Assembly: GCF_003628505.1 (NCBI RefSeq)
Contig: NZ_RBZP01000002.1
Location: forward strand, 124,001-188,000
Length of the DNA: 64,000 nt
DNA from: Oceanobacillus halophilus
GTDB taxonomy: Bacteria; Bacillota; Bacilli; Bacillales; Amphibacillaceae
Direction of reading: 5' to 3'
The position numbers and the translations under genes are program-made. The notes under the pieces were generated by a model. The model had not been told where the DNA came from. It ran no database searches and saw only the letters and a program-made list of their open reading frames with translations. This document shows, piece by piece, positions 9,383 through 16,751 of this stretch (positions are counted from its first letter, which is position 1; each line of letters opens with the position of its first letter).

Positions 9383-10033
9383 ATGTTATCTTACTATTAT
9401 ACCGTAAAACCAAATGGAAGCGACCAAATTATTATCCAAAAATCCAGATTTATTGGTTATGTACGAAGAGTTGAAACGGAAGAAGACGCACAAAAGTTCA
9501 TTCAGGAAATAAAGAAAAAACATTATGACGCTACTCATAATTGTTCTGCATATATCATTGGAGAACATGATGAGATACAAAAGGCCAATGATGATGGAGA
9601 ACCTAGCGGTACAGCAGGGGTTCCGATATTAGAAGTGTTAAAAAAACAAAATTTAAAAGATACTGCGGTAGTCGTAACTAGGTACTTCGGAGGAATTAAA
9701 CTTGGTGCTGGTGGATTGATTCGTGCTTATGGTAGCACTACATCACAAGCAATAAAAACAACAGGTGTAGTGAAAAGACAATTAATGAAAGGATTCTCCA
9801 TTACAATTGATTATAGTCTACTAGGAAAACTGGAAAATGTTATTCGTAATTCGGAACATATCCTGGAAACAATAAACTATTTGGAGAATGTTGAGTTTAT
9901 TATATATGTGAAAGATGGAGATGAAGAAAAATTCAAGGAATGGATAATTGATTTGACTAATGGCCAAGCCCAAATTTCAGAGTTGGTTTCTAAATATGTA
10001 GAAACCGACGTAAAGGATTCCTCTCCAGAATAA
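9383..10033 (+). CDS. yvyE: YigZ/IMPACT family protein YvyE
   Basis: A 216-residue member of the IMPACT/YigZ family, proteins with a ribosome-associated fold whose exact role in Bacillus is unclear. The diagnostic run is visible: KSRFIGYV near residue 20, then DGEPSGTAG and VVVTRYFGGIKLGAGGLIRA around residues 70-110, followed by the C-terminal DUF1949-like ferredoxin-type domain. ATG at 9383 follows a perfect TAGGAGGAA. It is monocistronic with its own terminator. The neighbourhood (divergent degS) is conserved in Bacillus. Confidence 0.94.
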   Translation: MLSYYYTVKPNGSDQIIIQKSRFIGYVRRVETEEDAQKFIQEIKKKHYDATHNCSAYIIGEHDEIQKANDDGEPSGTAGVPILEVLKKQNLKDTAVVVTRYFGGIKLGAGGLIRAYGSTTSQAIKTTGVVKRQLMKGFSITIDYSLLGKLENVIRNSEHILETINYLENVEFIIYVKDGDEEKFKEWIIDLTNGQAQISELVSKYVETDVKDSSPE

Positions 10034-10080
10034 AAGAAGAGAAGCAGTATTTTTCAACAAAAATGCTGCTTCTCTTCTTT
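10033..10080 (+). terminator. yvyE terminator
   Basis: AAAGAAGAGAAGCA and TGCTTCTCTTCTTT arms with further AATTTTT/AAAAATT-type pairing near the loop give one of the strongest hairpins in the window, directly after the yvyE stop and followed by Ts. It also touches the 3' end of the small gene on the other strand. Confidence 0.9.
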
Positions 10081-10230
10081 TTAAACTTGTGTATTTCCAC
10101 TCAAGCTTTGATTATTTGATAATTCTTTAACTAACTTTTGTATTAATTCTTCGGCAGATTTAATTTGGTGACTTTCCGTTTCATCAATTAATTGTTTTAA
10201 CATCCTTTTGTATTTTTCCTGTTCTCCCAT
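10081..10230 (-). CDS. Hypothetical small protein, 49 residues
   Basis: An intact reading frame from ATG at 10230 to TAA at 10081 encoding a hydrophilic, helix-prone protein that begins MGEQEKYKRMLKQLIDETES and ends LSGNTQV. The ribosome site is weak (GGCGGG, about nine bases upstream). Composition is typical of a real small coding gene: Glu/Lys/Leu with a heptad-like pattern and no rare residues. It shares the yvyE terminator from the other side. I do not recognise the family. Confidence 0.5.
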   Translation of the reverse strand: MGEQEKYKRMLKQLIDETESHQIKSAEELIQKLVKELSNNQSLSGNTQV

Positions 10231-10369
10231 ATAAGGATTACCCGCCTTTATTTGGATTTAATCGATCTTTCCAGATGAGTATAACATGTATATCCCGTTT
10301 TTTGTCGATATCTATCAATTGTAATGATAATATCATATTTTGTAGGAATATACTACTAACTTTTGTGAT

Positions 10370-10879
10370 TTATTTTACAAATTTATCACTTTTTATAGTA
10401 TTTTGTCTCCACCTGTGAAAAATAATGATAATTAAAACGGCAAATACAGCTCCAATACTATCTATAAATATGTCTCCAATATATGGTGTACGATTTGGTG
10501 TGATACCTTGATGCAGTTCATCTATAATAGCATATGCAATCGTCATAAAAAGTGAAAAGAAAATAACGGTTCCCATCTTAAACTGGGTAGTTTTCCGAAA
10601 AGCTATGTAGAAAAACAGAAGCAGAATAAAGAAAACAGTAAAGTGAGCTCCTTTACGAATGAAAAACTCAATCAATCCTTCCACACCCAATTCCTCTATA
10701 CTCACGGTTGAATTGTTGTAGGTAAAATTAATCCAGTTTAAAACAGGTTTAAAAAACGAAAAATCAATATAACTGCCTAACATAGGTTTGATATCCTGTT
10801 CTTGATATGGAGTGGAAGAGGAGTAAAAAATTAGTCCCATCCACCCAATTGGCAATAGCCAGTATAATAATCTCTTCAT
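10370..10879 (-). CDS. VanZ-like family membrane protein
   Basis: A 169-residue integral membrane protein with about four to five hydrophobic segments. The first is RLLYWLLPIGWMGLIFYSSS, where the FYSSS turn is characteristic of VanZ-like proteins. The RKGAHFTVFFILL motif in the middle and DELHQGITPNRTPYIGDI near residue 120 are the family hallmarks. VanZ-type proteins affect cell-wall antibiotic susceptibility in some hosts, but most chromosomal copies have no known role. It stands alone, downstream of the sinR-like gene and beyond its terminator. Confidence 0.88.
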   Translation of the reverse strand: MKRLLYWLLPIGWMGLIFYSSSTPYQEQDIKPMLGSYIDFSFFKPVLNWINFTYNNSTVSIEELGVEGLIEFFIRKGAHFTVFFILLLFFYIAFRKTTQFKMGTVIFFSLFMTIAYAIIDELHQGITPNRTPYIGDIFIDSIGAVFAVLIIIIFHRWRQNTIKSDKFVK

Positions 10880-10927
10880 AGTTCACCATTCTTTAAATAT
10901 ATTATTATAAATGTCTCACATATAAAA

Positions 10928-10955
10928 AACCGTCAAGCCCTTATGCTAAACGGTT
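10928..10955 (-). terminator. Terminator of the sinI-sinR pair
   Basis: AACCGT and ACGGTT arms around a 16-base loop, 11 bases after the sinR stop, followed on the minus strand by TTTTTT. Confidence 0.8.
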
Positions 10956-10966
10956 CCTGCAAGAAT

Positions 10967-11290
10967 TTAGTTATTATTCTTTCGCCATTTATTGAATTCC
11001 AGATACTCTCTAAATTGATCTTTCGTGACTCCAGAATCCATTGCTTCCCGGACTATTTCTACCCATTCATTATCTAATATTTTTTCATCATTATCATCTT
11101 CATTTATAAGGTCATTTACGGAGACACCTAATACTCCACTTATCTTTTCGATGAATTGAATGGACGGATTGGATTGAAGGTTACGCTCAATCGAACTTAA
11201 GTAAGATTTGGCAACCCCTGCTCTCTCGGCTAACTCGGATATGGACATTTTTTTATCTTGGCGTAATCGTTTAATTTTTTCACCGATCAA
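10967..11290 (-). CDS. sinR: SinR-like transcriptional repressor
   Basis: SinR is a biofilm master repressor that is neutralised by SinI. The 107 residues comprise an N-terminal XRE-type helix-turn-helix (about 5-62, with AKSYLSSIERNLQSNPSIQF) and a C-terminal multimerisation/SinI-binding helical hairpin (NEWVEIVREAMDSGVTKDQF, then REYLEF), as in B. subtilis SinR. The start is TTG at 11290: AGGTGA lies six bases upstream, and the paralogue at 12.9 kb uses the same unusual arrangement. sinI lies 80 bases upstream on the same strand, giving a canonical sinI-sinR operon. Confidence 0.92.
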   Translation of the reverse strand: MIGEKIKRLRQDKKMSISELAERAGVAKSYLSSIERNLQSNPSIQFIEKISGVLGVSVNDLINEDDNDEKILDNEWVEIVREAMDSGVTKDQFREYLEFNKWRKNNN

Positions 11291-11370
11291 GTCCTCTCAC
11301 CTACTTTCAATGAAGAATTATACCATAAACAGGTGAGGAGTTCTATATTAAGCACATCTTTTTTATAAAA

Positions 11371-11520
11371 TTATTTATTTTCTTCTAATGACTTGTTTAA
11401 GAAGTTTCTTACCTCCCGCTTAGACATTCCCAATTCCTTAGCCTCTTTAATTAACTCTACCCATTCACTATCTAATAAGGTATTGTCTATAACTTTTTCC
11501 TCCAACTTACCTTCCCCCAT
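11371..11520 (-). CDS. sinI: SinI-like anti-repressor
   Basis: A 49-residue frame (ATG at 11520, TAA at 11371) carrying the SinI signature: a helix with DSEWVELIKEAKELGMSK followed by REVRNFL, the same two-helix hook by which SinI captures SinR. It is directly upstream of sinR, as in B. subtilis. The ATG has no good ribosome site and lies only a few bases from the end of the riboswitch aptamer. A TTG five codons later (11505) follows GGGGGAAGGTAAG and could be the true start, giving 44 residues. Either way the functional helices are complete. Confidence 0.88.
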   Translation of the reverse strand: MGEGKLEEKVIDNTLLDSEWVELIKEAKELGMSKREVRNFLNKSLEENK

Positions 11521-11523
11521 TTT

Positions 11524-11606
11524 ATCAGGTAATCCAGCCATCCTAGCCGATAAGCGTTAGACCTGTGATTTTGCGTCCTTATTTTTCAATAGGTTTGCTA
11601 TTTTTC
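11524..11606 (-). promoter_or_regulatory. Class I cyclic-di-GMP riboswitch (GEMM-I) in the sinI leader
   Basis: Read on the minus strand, the leader contains the GEMM-I core in order: AGCAAACC, a P2 hairpin CCUAUU-GAAA-AAUAAGG with GNRA tetraloop and the usual bulged A, GGACGCAAA, CACAGGUCUAAC entering P3, a receptor side UAGGAUGGC, and the closing GGAUUACC. The G immediately before CAAACC (position 11598) corresponds to G20 of the V. cholerae Vc2 aptamer, the residue associated with c-di-GMP rather than cGAMP recognition. A TATAAT -10 box lies at 11630-11635. No intrinsic terminator separates aptamer and gene. The UUACC of the 3' strand could pair with GGUAA beside the TTG start, which suggests translational control. 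Confidence 0.9.
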
Positions 11607-11635
11607 TGACGTTCCTTTTTATTAAGTATATTATA

Positions 11636-12054
11636 CTACTACCCCTTCCCTATGTGCATGACTAGTTTTGTCGAATTAATTCTAGTTTTGTTATATTGGA
11701 AAAAAAAAGGTTTAATTAATTTCTGTAAGGGAATATTTATCATTATAATTTTTGACAACCAAACAGCTGTAGACCTGTATACATGTTCTAAGATGTACAT
11801 ACCATTATCCCTTTGTTCATTTTTAAATACCAAATCAGCCTCAATAAAGAACAATAATTCTAATTATAGCTCATTAAGCTTAAATGGATAAGCATAAAAT
11901 AGAAGATTTCTCCGTATAAAAGATAATATTCTGTAGGTATTACTATCTATATCTTTTTTTATCAGATTGTTGCTTTTTATTGGCTGGAAATAATCCTTTT
12001 ATCTAGAATCATATTTCTATATACTAAAAGTAGCAGATGAAGGAGTAAACATTC
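11636..12054. other. Intergenic region between sinI and sortase
   Basis: About 420 bases, AT-rich, with the divergent promoters of sinI (minus) and the sortase gene (plus). One SinR-type half site, GTTCTTT on the minus strand, lies at 11846-11852, but a 7-mer is weak evidence. Two overlapping frames here on opposite strands have no ribosome site or coding character. Confidence 0.6.
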
Positions 12055-12639
12055 ATGAAAAAATTAGCTATATTATTAATACTTGCTGGGGTCATCATTT
12101 TAGGGATTGGAAGTTATCAATGGATTACTACGGAAAATGCTCAAAAAAATAGCCTGATAGAAGCAAAAGAATTGTTAAAGGAAACTCCTCATAAAGAAAA
12201 AGATGTACACAATCAGAAAACAGGAGACTTTTTACCTCAAACAGGAGAGACAAGCGGCATTTTGCACATCCCCAAACTTAAGTCCGATCTACCTATCATA
12301 GAAGGAACGGACGAAGATGAATTGGATAAAGGTGTTGGGCATTACAAAGGTACCGCTTATCCAACACAAGGAGAACAAATTGTATTATCTGGGCATCGGG
12401 ATACCGTTTTTCGGAGAATGGGAGAATTAGAACTTGGAGACATCTTAACGCTAGAACTGCCATATGGTGATTTTTCCTATGAAATTGTCGAAACACAAAT
12501 TGTGGATGCTGACGATCGAACGATTATCAAACCTCAAGGAAAAGAAGTCCTAACCTTAACTACCTGTTACCCATTTAGCTTTGTAGGAAGTGCTCCTGAC
12601 CGATATATTATTACTGCGCTTCCTGTCGAAGATAAATAA
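12055..12639 (+). CDS. Class D sortase
   Basis: Sortases join secreted proteins carrying LPxTG-type signals to the cell wall. This 194-residue protein has one N-terminal membrane anchor (about 4-26) and a sortase beta-barrel with catalytic H114 (LSGHRDT), C171 (LTLTTCYPF) and R183 (APDRYI), so the active site is complete. Size, the IPKL start of the barrel and the TTCYPF motif fit the Gram-positive class D group. The linker contains LPQTGE at residues 60-65, a match to a sortase recognition motif inside the enzyme itself. No substrate protein is encoded in the window. It lies between two sinIR-type modules. Confidence 0.93.
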   Translation: MKKLAILLILAGVIILGIGSYQWITTENAQKNSLIEAKELLKETPHKEKDVHNQKTGDFLPQTGETSGILHIPKLKSDLPIIEGTDEDELDKGVGHYKGTAYPTQGEQIVLSGHRDTVFRRMGELELGDILTLELPYGDFSYEIVETQIVDADDRTIIKPQGKEVLTLTTCYPFSFVGSAPDRYIITALPVEDK

Positions 12640-12666
12640 GATAAATCTCTTCCGAATGAAATATGT

Positions 12667-12712
12667 AAGGCATAAAACCGTTAAGACTGAAACTAAACGA
12701 TTTTATGCCTTT
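12667..12712. terminator. Bidirectional terminator between sortase and sinR-like gene
   Basis: Arms AAGGCATAAAACCGTT and AACGATTTTATGCCTT form a 16-pair stem with one wobble, 28 bases after the sortase stop. It overlaps the last codons of the convergent sinR-like gene, so it can serve both. Confidence 0.8.
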
Positions 12713-12948
12713 GATTTCTTCCATGTCTCATCTATTTTAAACTTAACTTTTTCATCATCATTAATTAAGTCACATATTGAGATACCTAATACCAAACAAA
12801 TCTTCTCGATAAATTGAATAGATGGATTGGTTTGTATATTTCGCTCAATAGAACTTAAATAAGACTTAGATACACTGGCTTCTTCTGCTAACTGTGATAT
12901 AGACATCCCTCTTTCCAGTCGCACCCTTTTAAGGTTGTCACCAATCAA
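12703..12948 (-). CDS. Truncated SinR-like XRE regulator
   Basis: An 81-residue paralogue of the SinR-like protein at 10.97 kb. The helix-turn-helix half is nearly the same (VSKSYLSSIERNIQTNPSIQ), but the protein stops at IDETWKKSKA, where SinR proteins enter the SinI-binding/tetramer hairpin. It should bind DNA but not SinI. It starts with TTG at 12948, six bases after AGGTGA, the same context as its paralogue, so a start at TTG is conserved between the two. The remnant of a sinI-like gene lies just upstream. The stop lies within a terminator stem. Confidence 0.85.
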   Translation of the reverse strand: MIGDNLKRVRLERGMSISQLAEEASVSKSYLSSIERNIQTNPSIQFIEKICLVLGISICDLINDDEKVKFKIDETWKKSKA

Positions 12949-13014
12949 ATCAGTTCACCTACTTTCTATCTTCAATACACAAAAATCCTGATAAATTGCT
13001 GAGAGCGACTACTT

Positions 13015-13113
13015 TTATTTAGTTTCTGCACTAGCCTTCATTAAAAAAGCCCTAATCTCTTCAATTGAGATTTCAAATTTCATTTACCGTACTTCACAAT
13101 TTTTCCACGTCAA
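13015..13113 (-). pseudogene. Remnant of a sinI-like gene
   Basis: In one frame the minus strand reads LTWKNCEVR, a TAA stop at 13084-13086, then MKFEISIEEIRAFLMK and so on to TAA at 13015. Laid against SinI (EWVELMVEAKE then ANISPEEIRKYL) it aligns without gaps: the tryptophan matches and ISxEEIR is identical around the variable residue. The stop falls in the middle of the SinI helix. It lies 66 bases upstream of the truncated sinR-like gene, exactly where sinI should be. The 22-codon 3' part could still be made from its own ATG, but the ribosome site is poor. Confidence 0.6.
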
Positions 13114-13428
13114 CCCCCATCCTTGTAATAAGGATCTGATACTCAGAATATCTTCTATTTTCTCCTTATAACTATAATGTTCAAATTTATGCATTTAATT
13201 ACATTCACTAATTAAGAACTAGTATCCTTAATTTTTAGAAAAGGTAAACTTTGTTCCGTGTATTAATTTATATGGTTTTTTTTACAATTTATATTTACCT
13301 GACTAATACACAAACTACACCTAACTTGTCATAGACGTTATTCATCAAATCAGTTATAATTTATACAGCAATTGCTAAAATATTCCAATGTTTGCAACAT
13401 AAAATCATTTTTATAGAGGAGAATCCTT
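13114..13428. other. Intergenic region before the LCP gene
   Basis: About 315 bases of AT-rich sequence with no open frame, no second riboswitch core and no repeat element. It should hold the promoter of the LCP gene at its right end (TATAAT-like stretch near 13355). Confidence 0.5.
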
Positions 13429-14373
13429 GTGGTTTCAAGAACAGATAAAAGAAAAGAGAAGAAAAAACGGAAATGGATTTACTGGGTAGGAGGAATCATT
13501 CTCGCACTAATATTGATTGTTGGTGGATATGGTTTTTATTTATGGAATCAAGTAGGAAATACTGTTGAAACGATGCATAATCCATTGGCTAGAGACGATA
13601 GCCCTGAAAGACAAAAAGAGATTGAAGGACGTTTTAAGCAGAAAGAAAGTGTTAATGCACTGTTACTTGGTGTGGACGAACGTTCAGGTGACAGAGGTCG
13701 TTCTGATACAATGATTATTTTGTCTTTAAATCCTGAAAGCGATTCCATGCTGATGCTAAGCATTCCAAGAGACACGTATGTTACAATTCCTGGACGCGGG
13801 AAGGATAAGATTAATCACGCTTACGCATTTGGTGGGACGGAATTATCCGTTCAAACGGTTGAAGAAACATTTGATATTCCCATTCACGTGTATGGCCGTG
13901 TAAATATGGAAGGTTTCCAGCAAGGGATTGATGCTCTCGGTGGAGTAACAATTAATAACAATTTCTCTTTCACGCAAGATGGGTCCAATTTTCCTGAAGG
14001 GGAGATTCGTTTAAATGGAAAGGAAGCTTTAAAATATATTCGGATGAGAAAGCAAGACCCTCGAGGTGACTTCGGGCGAAACGAACGCCAAAGGAAAGTG
14101 ATCGCTGCTGCTATAGATCAGGCGGCGAGCTTTAATAGTATTACGAAGTTTGGTGAAATGCTAAATATCTTAGGTACGAATGTTCAAACAGATTTAGACA
14201 TGGACAGAATACGTACACTATTTTCTAACTATCTTGGGACACGAAATAACATACAAACATTACAGTTAGAAGGTAGTGGGCAAATGATAGGCGGTATATA
14301 CTATTACGTGGTACCTGATTCTGAATTTAGTCGGATAAACAATGAAATCACGAATCATATGGAAGGAAATTAA
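13429..14373 (+). CDS. LytR-CpsA-Psr (LCP) family glycopolymer ligase
   Basis: LCP enzymes attach teichoic acids or related polymers to peptidoglycan on the outer face of the membrane. The 314 residues have a basic cytoplasmic tail, one membrane segment (about 15-36) and the LCP domain with LLLGVDERSGDRGRSDTMI, SIPRDTYV, the YGRVNMEGF motif and RQRKVI, which carry the conserved arginines and aspartates that bind the lipid pyrophosphate. The start is GTG at 13429 after GAGGAG. It corresponds in size and layout to B. subtilis TagT/U/V; which of the three is not decidable. A tail hairpin follows. Confidence 0.93.
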   Translation: MVSRTDKRKEKKKRKWIYWVGGIILALILIVGGYGFYLWNQVGNTVETMHNPLARDDSPERQKEIEGRFKQKESVNALLLGVDERSGDRGRSDTMIILSLNPESDSMLMLSIPRDTYVTIPGRGKDKINHAYAFGGTELSVQTVEETFDIPIHVYGRVNMEGFQQGIDALGGVTINNNFSFTQDGSNFPEGEIRLNGKEALKYIRMRKQDPRGDFGRNERQRKVIAAAIDQAASFNSITKFGEMLNILGTNVQTDLDMDRIRTLFSNYLGTRNNIQTLQLEGSGQMIGGIYYYVVPDSEFSRINNEITNHMEGN

Positions 14374-14385
14374 ACCAATCATAAT

Positions 14386-14454
14386 GAGGCTGAGACATAA
14401 CTAAAGTGAAGGAATATTCCCATTCAATTTCTTTTCTTTTTTGGTCCCAGCCTC
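14386..14454. repeat. Short copy of the GAGGCTGAGACATAAC hairpin repeat
   Basis: Begins GAGGCTGAGACATAACT and ends GGTCCCAGCCTC, so the ends pair as GAGGCTG-GACC/GGTCCCAGCCTC, followed by TTTC. It stands just after the LCP stop and can act as its terminator. Related copies are at 16578-16691 and 23482-23785 with much longer interiors. Confidence 0.85.
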
Positions 14455-14569
14455 TTTCAATTCCTTGAATAGGTAACTATTCATAGTTAAAAACGAACAA
14501 TACCATTTATTTAACCTCTTAATTTGATGTATAATGAAGTATATAGAACGTTTTATGGAGGGTTACAAA

Positions 14570-16567
14570 ATGAAAAAGGTAATCTTTTTTTTACTCATTT
14601 TAGTATTTCTTGTTGCTTGCTCCAACGATAAAGTAACACCTAATGAACGCTTTGATAACTTTGTAAGTAATTGGAATAACCAGGATTTTGAACAATTATA
14701 CGGTATGTTTTCTTCAAAAACTAAATCTGCCTTCTCAGATGAAGATTCTATACATAGAAAACAAAAGATATATGAAGATCTTGAAGTAACAAATCTTGAA
14801 GTATCTTTTAATCCACTAGAAGACGAAGAATTAGAGAAGGCAATGGAAGATGGCCTTGCAACCATCCCTTTCAACGTTAAAATGCAGACTTTCGGGGGAC
14901 CAATCTCTTTTGATTATGAAGCAACACTAACTCAAGAAGGAGAAGAAGATGACGAAAATTGGTATGTACAGTGGGATCCTGGATTTATCTTTCCCGACCT
15001 GAAGGATGGAGGCCAAATTGGTATTCGTACAACGGAACCATCCCGAGGAGAAATATTAGACCGCAACCAAATGCCATTAGCATTAAATGATGAAGTGTAT
15101 CTGGTAGAAATAGTTCCAGAAAAGTTAGAGAATCCTAAAGCCTCTGTAAAAGAGATTGCCAAACTGCTTGGTGTGTCACCAGAGTCTATAGATGATAAGC
15201 TTACTGCCGATTGGGTACAACCTGATTGGGCGGTTCCTATAACAAAAATAGTAGATGAAGAAGTGCAAAATAAACTACTAAACATAGCTGGAATTCAAAT
15301 AAGGACAATTACTGGACGAATTTATCCTGCAGGTGAAGCTGCAGCTCATGTAGTCGGATATCTGCGAAATGTGCGTGCTGATGATTTTGAGGATTTTGAT
15401 GAAAGTATGTATAGTGCAGACGATGTTATCGGTGCAAGAGGCTTAGAAAGATTATATGAGGAACAATTAAAGGGAGAACCGGGTGTCGAAATTTACATCA
15501 CAAAAGAAGATGACGAAAAGATTACTCTTACAGAAAAAGAAGTGCAAAATGGAGAAAATATCGTTTTAACCATTGACATAAACATACAGGAAAAAATATA
15601 TGATGCGTACGAGGCCGATGCAGGAACAACTGCGGCGATTAACCCGAAAACTGGGGAAACACTTGCATTAGTTAGCAGCCCAAGTTTTGATCCAAATGAA
15701 ATCATGTACGGAACAACAGAAGATTTATGGAATACTTTAGAGAATGATGAAAAGCAACCATTAATTAATCGCAATATCTCCACGTTCTCACCTGGTTCTG
15801 CTATTAAACCAGTGACAGCCGCTATTGGATTGCAAAATGGTACCATTGATCCCGATGAGGGGTTGGAAATTAACGGATTAGAATGGGGATTAGATTCCTG
15901 GGGTGGTTATAAAGTTACAAGGGTTTCAAGTTCCAATGGACCTGTAGATTTAAACGATGCATTAACTCGGTCGGATAATATATATTTTGCTATGCAAGCT
16001 GTAGACATAGGTGCAAAAGAGTTTGTAAGTGGATTAGAACAATTTGGGTTTGGTGACGACTTACCATATGAATATCCAGTAACTGCATCATCCATATCTA
16101 ACAGTGGGAATTTAGAGGATGAAGTACTGCTAGCCAACACTAGCTACGGACAAGGTGAATTACAAATGAGTGCCATTCATTTAGCAACAACTTATACCAC
16201 TTTCTTAAATGACGGAAATATGATAAAACCGACTTTCTTTGTTAATGAAGACAAAAGTCAGGTTTGGCAAGAAGGATTAATTACACCAGATCAAGCTCAA
16301 GTTATACAAGATTCATTGCGTTCTGTGGTAACCGATGGTACAGCTAAAGCTGCTAACATTGATGACTTTGCTATATCAGGAAAAACCGGAACAGTAGAAT
16401 TGAAAAAAAGTCTAGATGAACAGGGTGCTGAAAACAGTTGGTTTGTAGCTTATCCAACAGATTCCCAAGATATTCTAGTAGCCATGATGATTGAGAACAC
16501 ACACAAAGATAGTGCTGGAAATAAAGTGGAGAAAGTAACAAATATCTTAAAGGATGTAAAGAACTAA
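14570..16567 (+). CDS. pbpC: Class B penicillin-binding protein, PBP3/MecA-like lipoprotein
   Basis: A 665-residue peptidoglycan transpeptidase. I set the start at ATG 14570 because GGAGGG lies seven bases upstream and it yields a clean signal peptide with lipobox LVAC (C17). Order of parts: lipoprotein signal, an NTF2-like MecA_N domain (about 25-140), the PBP dimerisation domain (RGEILDRN near 165), and the transpeptidase domain with S410-x-x-K413 (SAIK), SDN at 468-470 and K605TG. This order is that of B. subtilis PBP3 and staphylococcal PBP2a. Resistance to beta-lactams cannot be inferred from the fold alone. All catalytic motifs are intact. Confidence 0.92.
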   Translation: MKKVIFFLLILVFLVACSNDKVTPNERFDNFVSNWNNQDFEQLYGMFSSKTKSAFSDEDSIHRKQKIYEDLEVTNLEVSFNPLEDEELEKAMEDGLATIPFNVKMQTFGGPISFDYEATLTQEGEEDDENWYVQWDPGFIFPDLKDGGQIGIRTTEPSRGEILDRNQMPLALNDEVYLVEIVPEKLENPKASVKEIAKLLGVSPESIDDKLTADWVQPDWAVPITKIVDEEVQNKLLNIAGIQIRTITGRIYPAGEAAAHVVGYLRNVRADDFEDFDESMYSADDVIGARGLERLYEEQLKGEPGVEIYITKEDDEKITLTEKEVQNGENIVLTIDINIQEKIYDAYEADAGTTAAINPKTGETLALVSSPSFDPNEIMYGTTEDLWNTLENDEKQPLINRNISTFSPGSAIKPVTAAIGLQNGTIDPDEGLEINGLEWGLDSWGGYKVTRVSSSNGPVDLNDALTRSDNIYFAMQAVDIGAKEFVSGLEQFGFGDDLPYEYPVTASSISNSGNLEDEVLLANTSYGQGELQMSAIHLATTYTTFLNDGNMIKPTFFVNEDKSQVWQEGLITPDQAQVIQDSLRSVVTDGTAKAANIDDFAISGKTGTVELKKSLDEQGAENSWFVAYPTDSQDILVAMMIENTHKDSAGNKVEKVTNILKDVKN

Positions 16568-16577
16568 ATGTTAAGAT

Positions 16578-16691
16578 GAGGTTGGGACATAACGAAAGTG
16601 TAAGATTCAAAAGATATACCATGTAAGGAACAAGCGCAGGAAATAGACGTAACTTCTTGAAAAAGAAAATTCACTACTGTCCCATTCTCTT
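16578..16691. repeat. Degraded copy of the hairpin repeat
   Basis: Starts GAGGTTGGGACATAACGAAAGTG and ends TGTCCCATTCTC, so the outer arms can still pair. The interior (AAGGAACAAGCGCAGGAAATAGACGTAACTTCTTGAAAAAG in part) is a worn version of the GC-rich core seen at 23.5 kb. It follows the pbp stop by ten bases. Confidence 0.75.
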
Positions 16692-16713
16692 CTTTATTAT
16701 TTTCACAGAAAAA

Positions 16714-16741
16714 AAGAAGCAAGTCTATTTGCTCGCTTCTT
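16714..16741 (-). terminator. Terminator of the IDEAL-domain gene
   Basis: AAGAAGC and GCTTCTT arms, extended inwards by AG/CT pairs, end 10 bases from the stop and are followed on the minus strand by TTTTTTT. Confidence 0.85.
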
Positions 16742-16751
16742 AAATATGGGT

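Noticed and set aside
11639-11891. Two overlapping frames on opposite strands between sinI and the sortase
   Set aside because: No ribosome site and biased Ile/Phe/Lys composition typical of AT-rich non-coding DNA; they also cover the sinI promoter.
12590-12817. 75-codon plus-strand frame after the sortase
   Set aside because: It crosses the terminator and runs antisense to the sinR-like gene.
13114-13200. Second c-di-GMP riboswitch upstream of the sinI remnant
   Set aside because: None of the GEMM core strings (CAAACC, GACGCAAA, GGTCTAA) is present there.
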